Of a stretch of 16,695 bases of DNA, positions 1 through 6,406 are shown one piece after another (position 1 is the stretch's first letter; the number at the start of each line of letters is the position of its first letter). Source of the DNA: Competibacteraceae bacterium UBA2792 (GTDB lineage: Bacteria; Pseudomonadota; Gammaproteobacteria; Competibacterales; Competibacteraceae); the NCBI GenBank assembly GCA_002352125.1, contig DEHU01000253.1, forward strand, positions 1-16,695, in the 5' to 3' direction. The notes beneath the pieces are model-generated. The model did not search any database. It was not told where the DNA came from and saw nothing but the letters and a program-made list of their open reading frames with translations. A program made the position numbers and the translations under genes.

Positions 1-630
1 GAACAGGGCGAAATGATCGCCGAAGGCGAACCGAATCCGCACGATATCCTGCGGTTGCTCGGCGTGCAGGAACTCGCGGCCTATCTGGTCAAAGAGATTC
101 AGGACGTTTATCGGGTGCAAGGCGTGAAGATCAACGACAAGCACATCGAAGTCATCATTCGCCAGATGCTGCGCAAGATCGAAATTCTCGATCCGGGCGA
201 AACCAGCTTCATCAAGGGTGAGCAGGTCGAGCGGACCCGGGTGCTGGAAGAAAACGACCGGGCCCAAGCCGAGGACCGGATGCCGGCCCGCTGGCAACCG
301 ATGCTGCTCGGCATCACCAAGGCCTCGCTGGCAACCGAATCGTTTATCTCGGCTGCGTCGTTCCAGGAAACCACGCGCGTCTTGACCGAGGCGGCGGTAC
401 GCGGCTTGCGCGACGATCTGCGCGGGCTGAAGGAAAACGTCATCGTTGGCCGGCTGATTCCGGCAGGTACGGGACTGGCTTATCACTTGCAGCGGCGGCG
501 CAACTGGGTTCCCAGTCGGCCTGCGACCAGCAACGGCCACGTCTTCGAAAGCAGCGAGTCCGAAGCCAAAGCGATCACCGAAGACAAAAGCGACGAAAAC
601 GAGGCCGAACAAAAGGATATGACCGCATAG
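1..630 (+). CDS. rpoC: DNA-directed RNA polymerase subunit beta', C-terminal part (5' end outside window)
   Basis: This is the last 209 codons of the largest catalytic subunit of RNA polymerase; the frame is open from base 1, so the gene starts upstream of the window. Recognisable conserved C-terminal stretches are [20 protein letters not shown], then [20 protein letters not shown], then [12 protein letters not shown] and [16 protein letters not shown]. These match the proteobacterial beta' tail closely. The last 45 or so residues are a poorly conserved acidic extension ending in a run of Glu, Asp and Lys, which is common at beta' C-termini. The stop TAG is at 628-630 and an intrinsic terminator follows at once. 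The usual partners rpsL, rpsG and fusA do not follow, so the rpoBC transcription unit appears to end here. Identification is secure. Confidence 0.98.
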   Translation, partial: EQGEMIAEGEPNPHDILRLLGVQELAAYLVKEIQDVYRVQGVKINDKHIEVIIRQMLRKIEILDPGETSFIKGEQVERTRVLEENDRAQAEDRMPARWQPMLLGITKASLATESFISAASFQETTRVLTEAAVRGLRDDLRGLKENVIVGRLIPAGTGLAYHLQRRRNWVPSRPATSNGHVFESSESEAKAITEDKSDENEAEQKDMTA

Positions 631-647
631 ATTCGGCGGACGAGAGC

Positions 648-689
648 AAAGAAAGGCGGGAAACGCATGCGTAACCCGCCTTTCTTTTT
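648..689 (+). terminator. Rho-independent terminator after rpoC
   Basis: A perfect 13 bp inverted repeat, AAAGAAAGGCGGG at 648-660 and CCCGCCTTTCTTT at 675-687, encloses a 14 nt loop that itself contains the palindrome ACGCATGCGT. The descending arm runs into a T-rich tract at 681-689. Stem strength, loop size and T tract fit an intrinsic terminator that isolates rpoC from the downstream ABC transporter. Confidence 0.92.
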
Positions 690-701
690 GTGATCCTATC
701 G

Positions 702-729
702 TTGGCCAGATAAATCAACGCGCTATTAT
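702..729 (+). promoter_or_regulatory. Candidate sigma-70 promoter for the ABC exporter genes
   Basis: TTGGCC at 702-707 (4 of 6 to the -35 consensus) and TATTAT at 724-729 (5 of 6 to the -10 consensus) are 16 bp apart. They lie just after the rpoC terminator and 21 bp before the ABC ATPase start codon. Transcription would start near 736, giving a leader of about 15 nt without a recognisable Shine-Dalgarno sequence. Motif match only; not proven. Confidence 0.45.
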
Positions 730-750
730 CTTTTCCTGACCCCCACCCCT

Positions 751-1635
751 ATGCTCGCGCTGTTGGAAGCCCGTCATCTGGTCAAACACTTTCGCGGCAC
801 GAAAGCGGTGGATGGTCTCGATTTATCTATTCCGACCGGCTGTTGCTTCGGCCTGCTCGGACCAAACGGCGCTGGCAAAACCACCACGGTCGAAATGCTG
901 GAAGGCATCCAGCAACCCACTAGCGGGATCATCCGCTACCGGGGAGAGCCACTGGGATCGCGCTTTCGCGAAGACATCGGCATCATGTTTCAAGCCACCG
1001 CACTCCAGGATTACATCACTGGCCGCGAAAACCTGCGGATGTTCGGCAGTTTCTACCGGCGTACCCTACCGTTGGCCGAACTGATCGATGCTTGCGCGTT
1101 AGGCGAATTTCTCGACCGCGATACCCGCAAGCTGTCCGGCGGCCAGCGGCAGCGGCTATTGTTGGCCATCGCCCTGATCAACGACCCGGAGCTAATCTTT
1201 TTGGACGAGCCGACCACCGGCCTCGACCCCCAAGCTCGCCGCAACTTCTGGGAGTTGGTTCACCGTATTAAGGCACGCGGCAAAACCCTGTTGCTGACTA
1301 CCCATTACATGGAAGAGGCTTATCAGTTATGCGACGAGATTGCCATCATGGATCATGGCCGAATCATCGCTCAAGGCACTCCCCGCGAATTGTTGGCAGC
1401 GCATTTCGACGACGTAGTATTGCAATTGCCACAAACCGATTTTCCGGACCCTCCCCTTCCGCCGTCGCTGACGGTGATGCATTGTCGCGATACCGTAGAA
1501 ATTTTTACCCGCGATGTTAATGCGGCTATCAAGGAACTGATTTCACACGATATTTCCCTAGCGCGCTTGCAAATCCGTCCGCGCACTTTGGAAGATTTGT
1601 TCCTGGAACTGACCGGTCGGGAGTTGCGCACATGA
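751..1635 (+). CDS. ABC-2 type exporter, ATP-binding subunit
   Basis: This 294-residue nucleotide-binding protein powers an ABC-2 type exporter together with the permease encoded next. Visible motifs in order are Walker A GPNGAGKT (residues 37-44), Q-loop Gln81, signature LSGGQ (128-132), Walker B LIFLDE (148-153) and the switch His185. A C-terminal extension of about 80 residues follows, as in the CcmA/DrrA/NodI-like group of drug, polysaccharide or lipid exporters. All catalytic residues are intact. The ATG at 751 has no clear ribosome-binding site; the gene may be translated from a very short leader. The start of the permease gene overlaps the stop (ATGA), so the two are translationally coupled. 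The substrate cannot be told from the sequence. Confidence 0.93.
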   Translation: MLALLEARHLVKHFRGTKAVDGLDLSIPTGCCFGLLGPNGAGKTTTVEMLEGIQQPTSGIIRYRGEPLGSRFREDIGIMFQATALQDYITGRENLRMFGSFYRRTLPLAELIDACALGEFLDRDTRKLSGGQRQRLLLAIALINDPELIFLDEPTTGLDPQARRNFWELVHRIKARGKTLLLTTHYMEEAYQLCDEIAIMDHGRIIAQGTPRELLAAHFDDVVLQLPQTDFPDPPLPPSLTVMHCRDTVEIFTRDVNAAIKELISHDISLARLQIRPRTLEDLFLELTGRELRT

Positions 1636-2639
1636 ATTTCGTTCGGTTTTGGGCGGTATTCGCGTGTCGCAATCGAGAATTTCTGCGCGACCGATCTTCG
1701 CTAACTTGGAACCTGCTCTTCCCGATATCCCTGATTGCCGGCTTCGCTTTCGCCTTTTCGGGGCCAGGACTGGATCTCTATAAAGTTGGCGTACTAGGCG
1801 ACACGAGCGGCTGGCATGGTAGCAATTTTTTTAACACGCGCTATGTCCGGTTCATCCCCGTTACCGATCTGGCTACGGCATTGACCAAAATCGAGCGCCA
1901 CCAACTCGATATGCTGTTCGATCCCACTGGACGCCGTTATTGGATCAACGACGAATCTCCCAAAGGTTACGTTTTGGAACGGATGCTGCGCGGAGCCGAT
2001 GCCGGCTCCACTTTTGGCAAGCAAACCGTGAGTGGTCGCATCATCCGCTACGTGGATTGGGTCATGCCGGGCGTGCTGGCGATGAACATGATGTTCAGTT
2101 GCTTATTCGGGGTCGGCTACGTCATCGTGCGCTACCGAAAAAATGGGATGCTCAAGCGGTTAAAAGCCACGCCGCTGCGACCGCTGGAATTTTTATCGGC
2201 CCAAATCGCCTCCCGGCTTTTGTTGATTCTAGTCTCGACCGCACTGGTGTTCGTCGGTACCGATCGAGTGATCGGGTTTCCGATGTTTGGCTCCTATCTC
2301 GACTTGTTCGTCGTGTTCGCGATCGGAGCGATCAGTTTGATCAGTTTCGGCTTGCTGGTCGCCGCCCGCACCACCAGCGAAGAATTGGCCGCCGGTTTGC
2401 TGAACGTTCTCAGTTGGCCGATGACGTTTCTATCTGGCGTCTGGTTTTCGCTGGAAGGCGTGCATCCTTTTCTGCAAAAAGCCGCGCAACTGGCGCCGCT
2501 GACCCACATCATCGACGCCGCCCGGTCGATCATGCTCGATGGAGCTGGTCTGATGGACGTATCTGGCCACCTGCTGGCATTGGCCGCAATGAGCGTCGGA
2601 GCCATGGCAATCGGCGTCTGGCTGTTTCGATGGGAGTGA
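1632..2639 (+). CDS. ABC-2 type exporter, membrane permease subunit
   Basis: This 335-residue integral membrane protein is the permease partner of the ATPase encoded just upstream; its ATG overlaps that gene's TGA by four bases. The topology is typical of ABC-2 membrane proteins: one hydrophobic segment near residues 24-44, an external region of about 115 residues, then a cluster of about five segments after residue 140. The stretch RYRKNGMLKRLKATPLRP after the second segment matches the cytoplasmic coupling loop of DrrB/NodJ-like permeases, which typically reads K...G.LKRL..TPL. The Pro-containing segment LLNVLSWPMTFLSGVWF is also characteristic of the family. No substrate can be inferred. 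The next 138 bp before msrA hold no gene and no convincing promoter or terminator. Confidence 0.9.
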   Translation: MNFVRFWAVFACRNREFLRDRSSLTWNLLFPISLIAGFAFAFSGPGLDLYKVGVLGDTSGWHGSNFFNTRYVRFIPVTDLATALTKIERHQLDMLFDPTGRRYWINDESPKGYVLERMLRGADAGSTFGKQTVSGRIIRYVDWVMPGVLAMNMMFSCLFGVGYVIVRYRKNGMLKRLKATPLRPLEFLSAQIASRLLLILVSTALVFVGTDRVIGFPMFGSYLDLFVVFAIGAISLISFGLLVAARTTSEELAAGLLNVLSWPMTFLSGVWFSLEGVHPFLQKAAQLAPLTHIIDAARSIMLDGAGLMDVSGHLLALAAMSVGAMAIGVWLFRWE

Positions 2640-2777
2640 AAGACGCAAGATCCCGCAAAAGCCGTCCGTTCTCGCTTGCAGCGACGCCGCAAACCGAATC
2701 TGGGACAGTACGACCGAACCCTTATCCCACCAAAAAGGTCCTATTCGTCGGTCACTATTTGATCGGGAGAAAAAACC

Positions 2778-3425
2778 ATGTCGTGGTTGCAACGCAAAAT
2801 TCAGATACCGCGCCCGGAAGAAGCTTTGCCGGGTCGAGCTACACCGCTGCGCATCCCGGCACGACACTACGTCAACGACCACCCGCTGCAACCGCCCTTT
2901 CCGACCGGAATGGAACGAGCGGTGTTCGGTCTCGGCTGCTTTTGGGGTGCGGAACGAAAATTTTGGACCCGGCCAGGGGTTTATACCACTGCGGTCGGGT
3001 ACGCTGGAGGTCTTACGCCCAACCCGACCTACGAGGAAGTGTGTAGCGGGTTGACCGGCCACACCGAAGTCGTGCTAGTGATATTCGATCCCGCCATCGT
3101 CGTTTACGGGCAGTTGCTCAAAATCTTTTGGGAATCGCACGATCCCACGCAAGGCATGCGCCAGGGCAACGATGTCGGCACGCAATACCGCTCTGCGATC
3201 CACGTCCACGACGATACCCAGCGCGCTGCCGCCCTAGCCAGTCGCGAGGCGTATCAAGGAGCACTAATGGTCGCCGGTCGGGGATCGATCACCACCGAAA
3301 TCGTCGAGGCACCGCCGTTTTACTACGCCGAAGATTACCACCAGCAATATTTGGCCAAGAATCCAGGCGGTTACTGCGGTTTGGGCGGTACGGGCGTAAG
3401 TTGTCCTGGCGGGCTGGTGGCATAA
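2778..3425 (+). CDS. msrA: Peptide methionine sulfoxide reductase MsrA
   Basis: MsrA reduces the S-epimer of methionine sulfoxide in proteins or as free amino acid, with thioredoxin as the usual electron donor. The protein has 215 residues, like the long MsrA forms of E. coli type. The catalytic motif GCFWG is at residues 53-57 (nucleophile Cys54). Family motifs GYAGG, YEEVCSG.TGH.E and the substrate-pocket Asp/Glu/Tyr region ([19 protein letters not shown]) are present. Two C-terminal cysteines in [12 protein letters not shown] correspond to the resolving and recycling cysteines. The start at 2778 is supported by a GGGAGA ribosome-binding site at 2765-2770. No signal peptide is seen, so it should be cytoplasmic. 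It could be cotranscribed with the exporter or have its own promoter. Confidence 0.97.
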   Translation: MSWLQRKIQIPRPEEALPGRATPLRIPARHYVNDHPLQPPFPTGMERAVFGLGCFWGAERKFWTRPGVYTTAVGYAGGLTPNPTYEEVCSGLTGHTEVVLVIFDPAIVVYGQLLKIFWESHDPTQGMRQGNDVGTQYRSAIHVHDDTQRAAALASREAYQGALMVAGRGSITTEIVEAPPFYYAEDYHQQYLAKNPGGYCGLGGTGVSCPGGLVA

Positions 3426-3724
3426 CGCCACGATCATCCTCCCCGGTCGTCATCAGCTAGCAACACTTTTCGAACACCTTTTTCTACTTTTTCTTGCCTC
3501 GCGCGATCTTCCGGAGCTTTCGGTATTGAAACGAAGATCGCGCGCAACCATCGCCAATTTCAAAGATGCGGAGCAACACCACATCACACCGTGGTTACCC
3601 AGTAACTCAAACGGCGCATACCCACAAATTTTGAGCGTGAGAGCGATCGCCGAGGCGGAATTTAAATCGTCGCCTTGCTAAAATTGAACCCAGCGATGTA
3701 ACCCGTTTTAAAGAGGACACGTCT
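3426..3724. other. Intergenic region between msrA and the chemosensory genes
   Basis: No gene is supported here. The region holds T-rich runs at 3475-3495, a 12 bp perfect inverted repeat at 3500-3544 (listed separately) and, nearer the next gene, TAAAAT at 3679-3684, which could be a -10 box, but no matching -35 is visible. An AGAGGA ribosome-binding site at 3712-3717 precedes the PilH-like gene by 7 nt. The promoter of the chemosensory operon probably lies here, but I cannot fix it. Confidence 0.6.
3500..3544. repeat. Perfect 12 bp inverted repeat with nested hairpin
   Basis: CGCGCGATCTTC at 3500-3511 pairs with GAAGATCGCGCG at 3533-3544. The 21 nt between contains a short inner pairing, TTTC at 3518-3521 with GAAA at 3528-3531. 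No T tract follows on either strand, so an ordinary intrinsic terminator is unlikely. It may be an operator, a protein-binding palindrome, a REP-like element or a factor-assisted terminator for msrA. Confidence 0.75.
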
Positions 3725-4090
3725 ATGCCCATTCGTAAAGTGCTGGTAGTCGATGATTCCCCGACCGATCTGGCTAACATCAAGAACATCGTAACCGAAG
3801 CCGGTTGCGTCGTGGTCACCGCGACCAGCGGCAAGGAAGCCATCGAAAAAGCTATAGCAGAAAAACCTGACTTGATTTTTATGGATATTATCATGCCGGA
3901 CATGGACGGCTACGCCGCTTGTCGCTCTTTAGCCGCCGAAACCACCACCAAAGGTATTCCGGTCGTGTTCGTGACCAGCAAGAACCAGAAAGCGGACCGT
4001 CTATGGGCGCAAATGCAAGGCGGCAAAGCATTCGTCACGAAACCCTACACGGCAGACGCTATCATCGACCAACTGAAGGCGTTTCTATAA
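3725..4090 (+). CDS. pilH: Single-domain response regulator, PilH-like
   Basis: This 121-residue protein is a lone CheY-fold receiver with no output domain. Receiver landmarks are Asp10-Asp11 (metal binding), Asp54 (phosphoacceptor, in IFMDIIMP), Thr84 and Lys106 (in VTKPY). The region KNQKADRLWAQMQGGKAFVTKP has the tryptophan- and glutamine-containing pattern typical of PilH rather than PilG or CheY. In the Pil-Chp system PilH is one of two CheY-like partners of the ChpA kinase and influences type IV pilus retraction and cAMP levels. It leads the plus-strand chemosensory cluster, 22 bp before the pilI-like gene. An AGAGGA ribosome-binding site lies 7 nt before the start. A PilG homologue would normally precede it; none does here. 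The family call is secure; the PilH assignment rests on motif resemblance and context. Confidence 0.88.
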   Translation: MPIRKVLVVDDSPTDLANIKNIVTEAGCVVVTATSGKEAIEKAIAEKPDLIFMDIIMPDMDGYAACRSLAAETTTKGIPVVFVTSKNQKADRLWAQMQGGKAFVTKPYTADAIIDQLKAFL

Positions 4091-4112
4091 GCCGCCACCG
4101 TCCCGGCCAACT

Positions 4113-4667
4113 ATGAACGACAAAGCCGCAAACGCTCCTCGACGCTGGCTCAAACCGAGCACAGCCCTCAATCGCTTCAAACCACCGCCCCGCAGCATAA
4201 CGCCCAGCATCGCGCCGGCCGAACGCCGGCGTGCGCGATACGGCTTCCGAATAGGCGGCATCGGTTTGCTGATCGGTCAAGATACGACCAGCGAAGTGCT
4301 GGAACAGGCATCGATTTATCCGATACCCAACACACCGCCCTGGTTCCTAGGATTGGTCAATCTACGCGGTAACTTGGTGCCGATCTTCGACACAAAACAA
4401 TTCCTTGAGCTGGCAGACGGTAGCGTCAAGGGAGAAAAGCGCCGGCTGCTGATCTTGGACCAAGGCGACAAAGTAGCGGGCATTCTCATCGACGGTTTAC
4501 CGCAAGTCGCGATGACCAGCCATGCCCTCTCCCGGTTACCGCCGCTACCGACGGCACTGCGAAATCACGTCGCTGGCGCTTACGCGCAAGACGATGTCAT
4601 CTGGTTGGAATTCGACCACCAAGGATTTTTTCAGGCGCTCGGAGGGCGTATAGCCGGAGCGGCGTAA
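4113..4667 (+). CDS. pilI: CheW-like adaptor, PilI-like
   Basis: This 184-residue protein is a single CheW domain (about residues 43-180) behind a basic, proline-containing N-terminal extension of about 40 residues. The most recognisable CheW piece is WFLGLVNLRGNLVPIFD at residues 77-93, the strand-turn-strand segment that contacts receptor and kinase. RYGFRIGGIGLLI at 42-54 matches the opening strand of PilI proteins. CheW proteins bridge a chemoreceptor and the CheA-type kinase. Position after a PilH-like regulator and upstream of a PilJ-like receptor supports PilI. No strong ribosome-binding site precedes the ATG at 4113; translation may depend on the upstream gene 22 bp away. In contrast to Pseudomonas, pilJ does not follow directly: two substrate-binding protein genes intervene. 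Confidence 0.87.
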   Translation: MNDKAANAPRRWLKPSTALNRFKPPPRSITPSIAPAERRRARYGFRIGGIGLLIGQDTTSEVLEQASIYPIPNTPPWFLGLVNLRGNLVPIFDTKQFLELADGSVKGEKRRLLILDQGDKVAGILIDGLPQVAMTSHALSRLPPLPTALRNHVAGAYAQDDVIWLEFDHQGFFQALGGRIAGAA

Positions 4668-4681
4668 CCGAATCGCCGGCG

Positions 4682-4927
4682 GTGTCGGAAGAATCACTTG
4701 CTGTGGCGGCAACGACCGCAAAGCGCGGTCTTGCCGTATCAGGACTCGTCATCGCATTGGCGATATTTTTCGGCACAATGGCTCTCAAACGATCAAATCG
4801 TTCTATCCTTATAAGAAAGGCCCAACCAAAACAATATAAATTGGGGGAGCAATCCAATTTCCCCACCCCGCTAAACCAAAAATTGGATTCTGCTGGCCAC
4901 GAATTCAACGATTTGATTATAAAATAA
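4682..4927 (+). CDS. Possible small single-pass membrane protein (uncertain)
   Basis: A GTG-initiated frame of 81 codons follows pilI by 14 bp. Residues 18-35 or so (GLAVSGLVIALAIFFGTMAL region) are a convincing hydrophobic segment flanked by Lys and Arg; the rest is polar with no recognised motif. There is no evident ribosome-binding site. The second half overlaps the AT-rich inverted repeats at 4792-4917, which argues that the DNA is shaped by structure rather than by coding. It may be a small inner-membrane protein, a degraded remnant or a chance frame; I do not recognise it. Confidence 0.25.
   Translation: MSEESLAVAATTAKRGLAVSGLVIALAIFFGTMALKRSNRSILIRKAQPKQYKLGEQSNFPTPLNQKLDSAGHEFNDLIIK
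4792..4917 (+). promoter_or_regulatory. Nested inverted repeats, possible structured leader of the first SBP gene
   Basis: An outer perfect 11 bp inverted repeat (ATCAAATCGTT at 4792-4802, AACGATTTGAT at 4907-4917) encloses an inner perfect 10 bp repeat (AATCCAATTT at 4851-4860, AAATTGGATT at 4880-4889; 19 nt loop). The left arm of the inner stem can alternatively pair with AAATTGG at 4838-4844 through CCAATTT at 4854-4860, so two mutually exclusive hairpins exist. It ends 59 bp before the start of the first SBP gene. The pattern suggests a folded leader RNA or attenuator, or a relic of an inverted-repeat element. I do not recognise a known riboswitch class. Confidence 0.5.
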
Positions 4928-4976
4928 ATATTTTTTCGAAAAACAAGCAAAATAACCTCTAAGAGGTAACCTAACG

Positions 4977-6254
4977 ATGCGTGTACCCTACCGCTCGACC
5001 CCTATACCGATCAACTCGATAAAGCGGCAACGACCGATGAAAGGAATCGCGCTGGGGCTTGCGCTGGCATTATATTCGTTCGCGCCTTGGGGTTGGACCC
5101 AAAATGTGGGAATCACCGATAAAACGATCCGCATCGGCGCTAACATGCCTTTGGAAGGGGACACCAGAACGAACGGGCTTGCGCTAAAACGCGGAATCGA
5201 GGCGGCGCTATCCAACCAATCGGTGCAGGGACGCCGCATCGAATTCGTGGTCATCAACGATTTTTACGACCCCGCCAAATCGCTCGACGCGGTCAAGCAA
5301 TTAATCGATCAAGGTGTTTTCCTGATGCTAGGCGGCTATGGCACGCCGACCACCAAGGCGGTATTGCCGGTTTTGGCGGAGAACAAGATACCGGCGCTCG
5401 GTTTTTACACCGGCGCGGCCTTTACCGGGCCGGGCGACGTGCTGAACTTCCGCGCCAGCTACGCCAGCGAAGTAGAGAGCGTGGTCGGCGCAGCGCTGGC
5501 CGCTGGGGTAAACCCGGCCGAGGTTTGCGGCTACGCGCAGAACGACGCTTACGGAATGAGCGGCATCAAAGGGTTGCGTGCGGCCCTGGCCAAGCATCCC
5601 AGCGCCGCCCCCATCGTCGCCAAGCTAGACCAGATCTTAGACATGCCAGGGGACAACCCCGCGCGCAACAACGTCGGCCCCGTCGGCGTTTACCAGCGCG
5701 ATACCGTAAACGCACGCGAAGGTTATACATCGCTGAAAAATTGGGAAACCAGCTCTAGCAATCGTTGCCGACTGGTGACGATTGCGGCCACTTATAAGCC
5801 AGCCGCCGAGTTCATGGCCTATGCGCGCTATAAGGGTGAACCCTGGATTTTCAGCACATCGTCGAATGCGTCGGGCAATACGATGAAATCTTTGCTTAAA
5901 GAACGAGGGATCACCGACAAATTCGTCACCACCCAGATTGTGCCGTCGTTGGATTCGCCGCTGCCGGTGGTCGCGGAGGCCCGCAAGGCGCTGGGGCGAA
6001 ATCTGGATTACGTATCGCTGGAAGGCTACATCATCGGCAAGCTGTTCTTGGCGATCATGCAGGCCATTGACGGCCCACCGACCCGCGAGAGCTTTCTGAA
6101 AGCCGCCCACCGCCAACCCTACGACATCGGCGGCGTCAAAGTGGATTTCACCGCCGGCAACCAAGGTTCCAGCTTCGTCTTGCTGACCTACCTGAAAGAC
6201 GGCGAGTTCGTCCCCGTCAAACCCGGCGATCTGGAATCGCTGTTCAAACAATGA
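4977..6254 (+). CDS. Periplasmic substrate-binding protein, LivK/type 1 fold, copy 1
   Basis: This 425-residue protein belongs to the branched-chain amino acid-type (Peripla_BP_6) periplasmic binding proteins. A signal peptide is visible at about residues 21-42 (MKGIALGLALALYSF followed by a Trp-rich c-region), behind an N-terminal extension of 20 residues with several Arg and Lys. The mature part opens with GITDKTIRIGANMPLEGD, the standard first strand of the family, and contains GTPTTKAVLPVLAENKIPALG, the first-lobe hinge region. ATG 4977 is chosen because AGAGG at 4962-4966 precedes it; the internal ATG at 5037 has no ribosome-binding site. No permease or ATPase genes of a Liv-type transporter are nearby. 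It sits between pilI and the pilJ receptor gene, which suggests a sensory rather than transport role (inference). Residues about 122-243 are identical to those of the second copy downstream. The ligand is unknown. Confidence 0.88.
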   Translation: MRVPYRSTPIPINSIKRQRPMKGIALGLALALYSFAPWGWTQNVGITDKTIRIGANMPLEGDTRTNGLALKRGIEAALSNQSVQGRRIEFVVINDFYDPAKSLDAVKQLIDQGVFLMLGGYGTPTTKAVLPVLAENKIPALGFYTGAAFTGPGDVLNFRASYASEVESVVGAALAAGVNPAEVCGYAQNDAYGMSGIKGLRAALAKHPSAAPIVAKLDQILDMPGDNPARNNVGPVGVYQRDTVNAREGYTSLKNWETSSSNRCRLVTIAATYKPAAEFMAYARYKGEPWIFSTSSNASGNTMKSLLKERGITDKFVTTQIVPSLDSPLPVVAEARKALGRNLDYVSLEGYIIGKLFLAIMQAIDGPPTRESFLKAAHRQPYDIGGVKVDFTAGNQGSSFVLLTYLKDGEFVPVKPGDLESLFKQ

Positions 6255-6406
6255 TCTGCACGAGACGCGAACGAACGTTTCGATTCGTCGGGCTCAACAA
6301 CCTAATTTCGAGGTAACACAGTCATGGGCGGCCAAAAAATCAACGCGCGCTTGACCTTCACCATCATCGTCCAGCTCATCATCCTGGTGGAGATCGAGTG
6401 ATGGAC
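5025..6406 (+). repeat. 1382 bp tandem duplication, first copy
   Basis: Bases from 5025 to about 6396 align without gaps to the sequence 1382 bp further on. The unit runs from the signal-peptide region of the first SBP gene, through its stop codon and 3' spacer, into codon 22-25 of a pilJ copy. Exact identity begins at CGGCAACGACCGATGA (5025 and 6407) and fades at the junction near 6396-6406. Confidence 0.93.
6324..6401 (+). pseudogene. Truncated 5' fragment of pilJ (25 codons), possible leader peptide
   Basis: ATG at 6324 opens a 25-codon frame whose first 22 codons are those of the PilJ-like receptor at 7706 with one substitution (Val19 to Ile), after which the tail is EIE and the stop TGA at 6399-6401. 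Its ribosome-binding site (GAGG in TTTCGAGGTAACA) is the same as that of the intact gene. It is the relic left by the tandem duplication. It encodes the basic start and about half of the first transmembrane segment, so it cannot be a receptor. Its stop overlaps the ATG at 6401 of the second SBP gene, so it could act as a translated leader that couples translation into that gene. Confidence 0.9.

Larger units (their letters stand above)
4668..4976 (+). other. 309 bp gap between pilI and the first SBP gene, AT-rich and structured
   Basis: Base composition shifts from GC-rich to AT-rich near 4795 and stays so until about 4975. A small hairpin, GACCGC at 4714-4719 with GCGGTC at 4725-4730, follows pilI and may be a weak terminator. 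Nested inverted repeats occupy 4792-4917 (separate entry). The ribosome-binding site of the first SBP gene, AGAGG at 4962-4966, lies inside the short palindrome CCTCTAAGAGG at 4956-4966, which could limit ribosome access. A small reading frame at 4682-4927 is listed separately with low confidence. Confidence 0.6.

Noticed and set aside
1940..3046. 368-codon plus-strand frame across the permease gene and the start of msrA
   Set aside because: It is an alternative frame of two well-supported genes; its product is Arg- and Ser-rich without any family pattern, typical of a shadow frame in GC-rich DNA.
5637..6251. 204-codon minus-strand frames opposite both SBP genes (also 7019-7633)
   Set aside because: They occur in both copies only because the DNA is duplicated; identical anti-sense frames do not show independent selection, and the sense strand is clearly coding.
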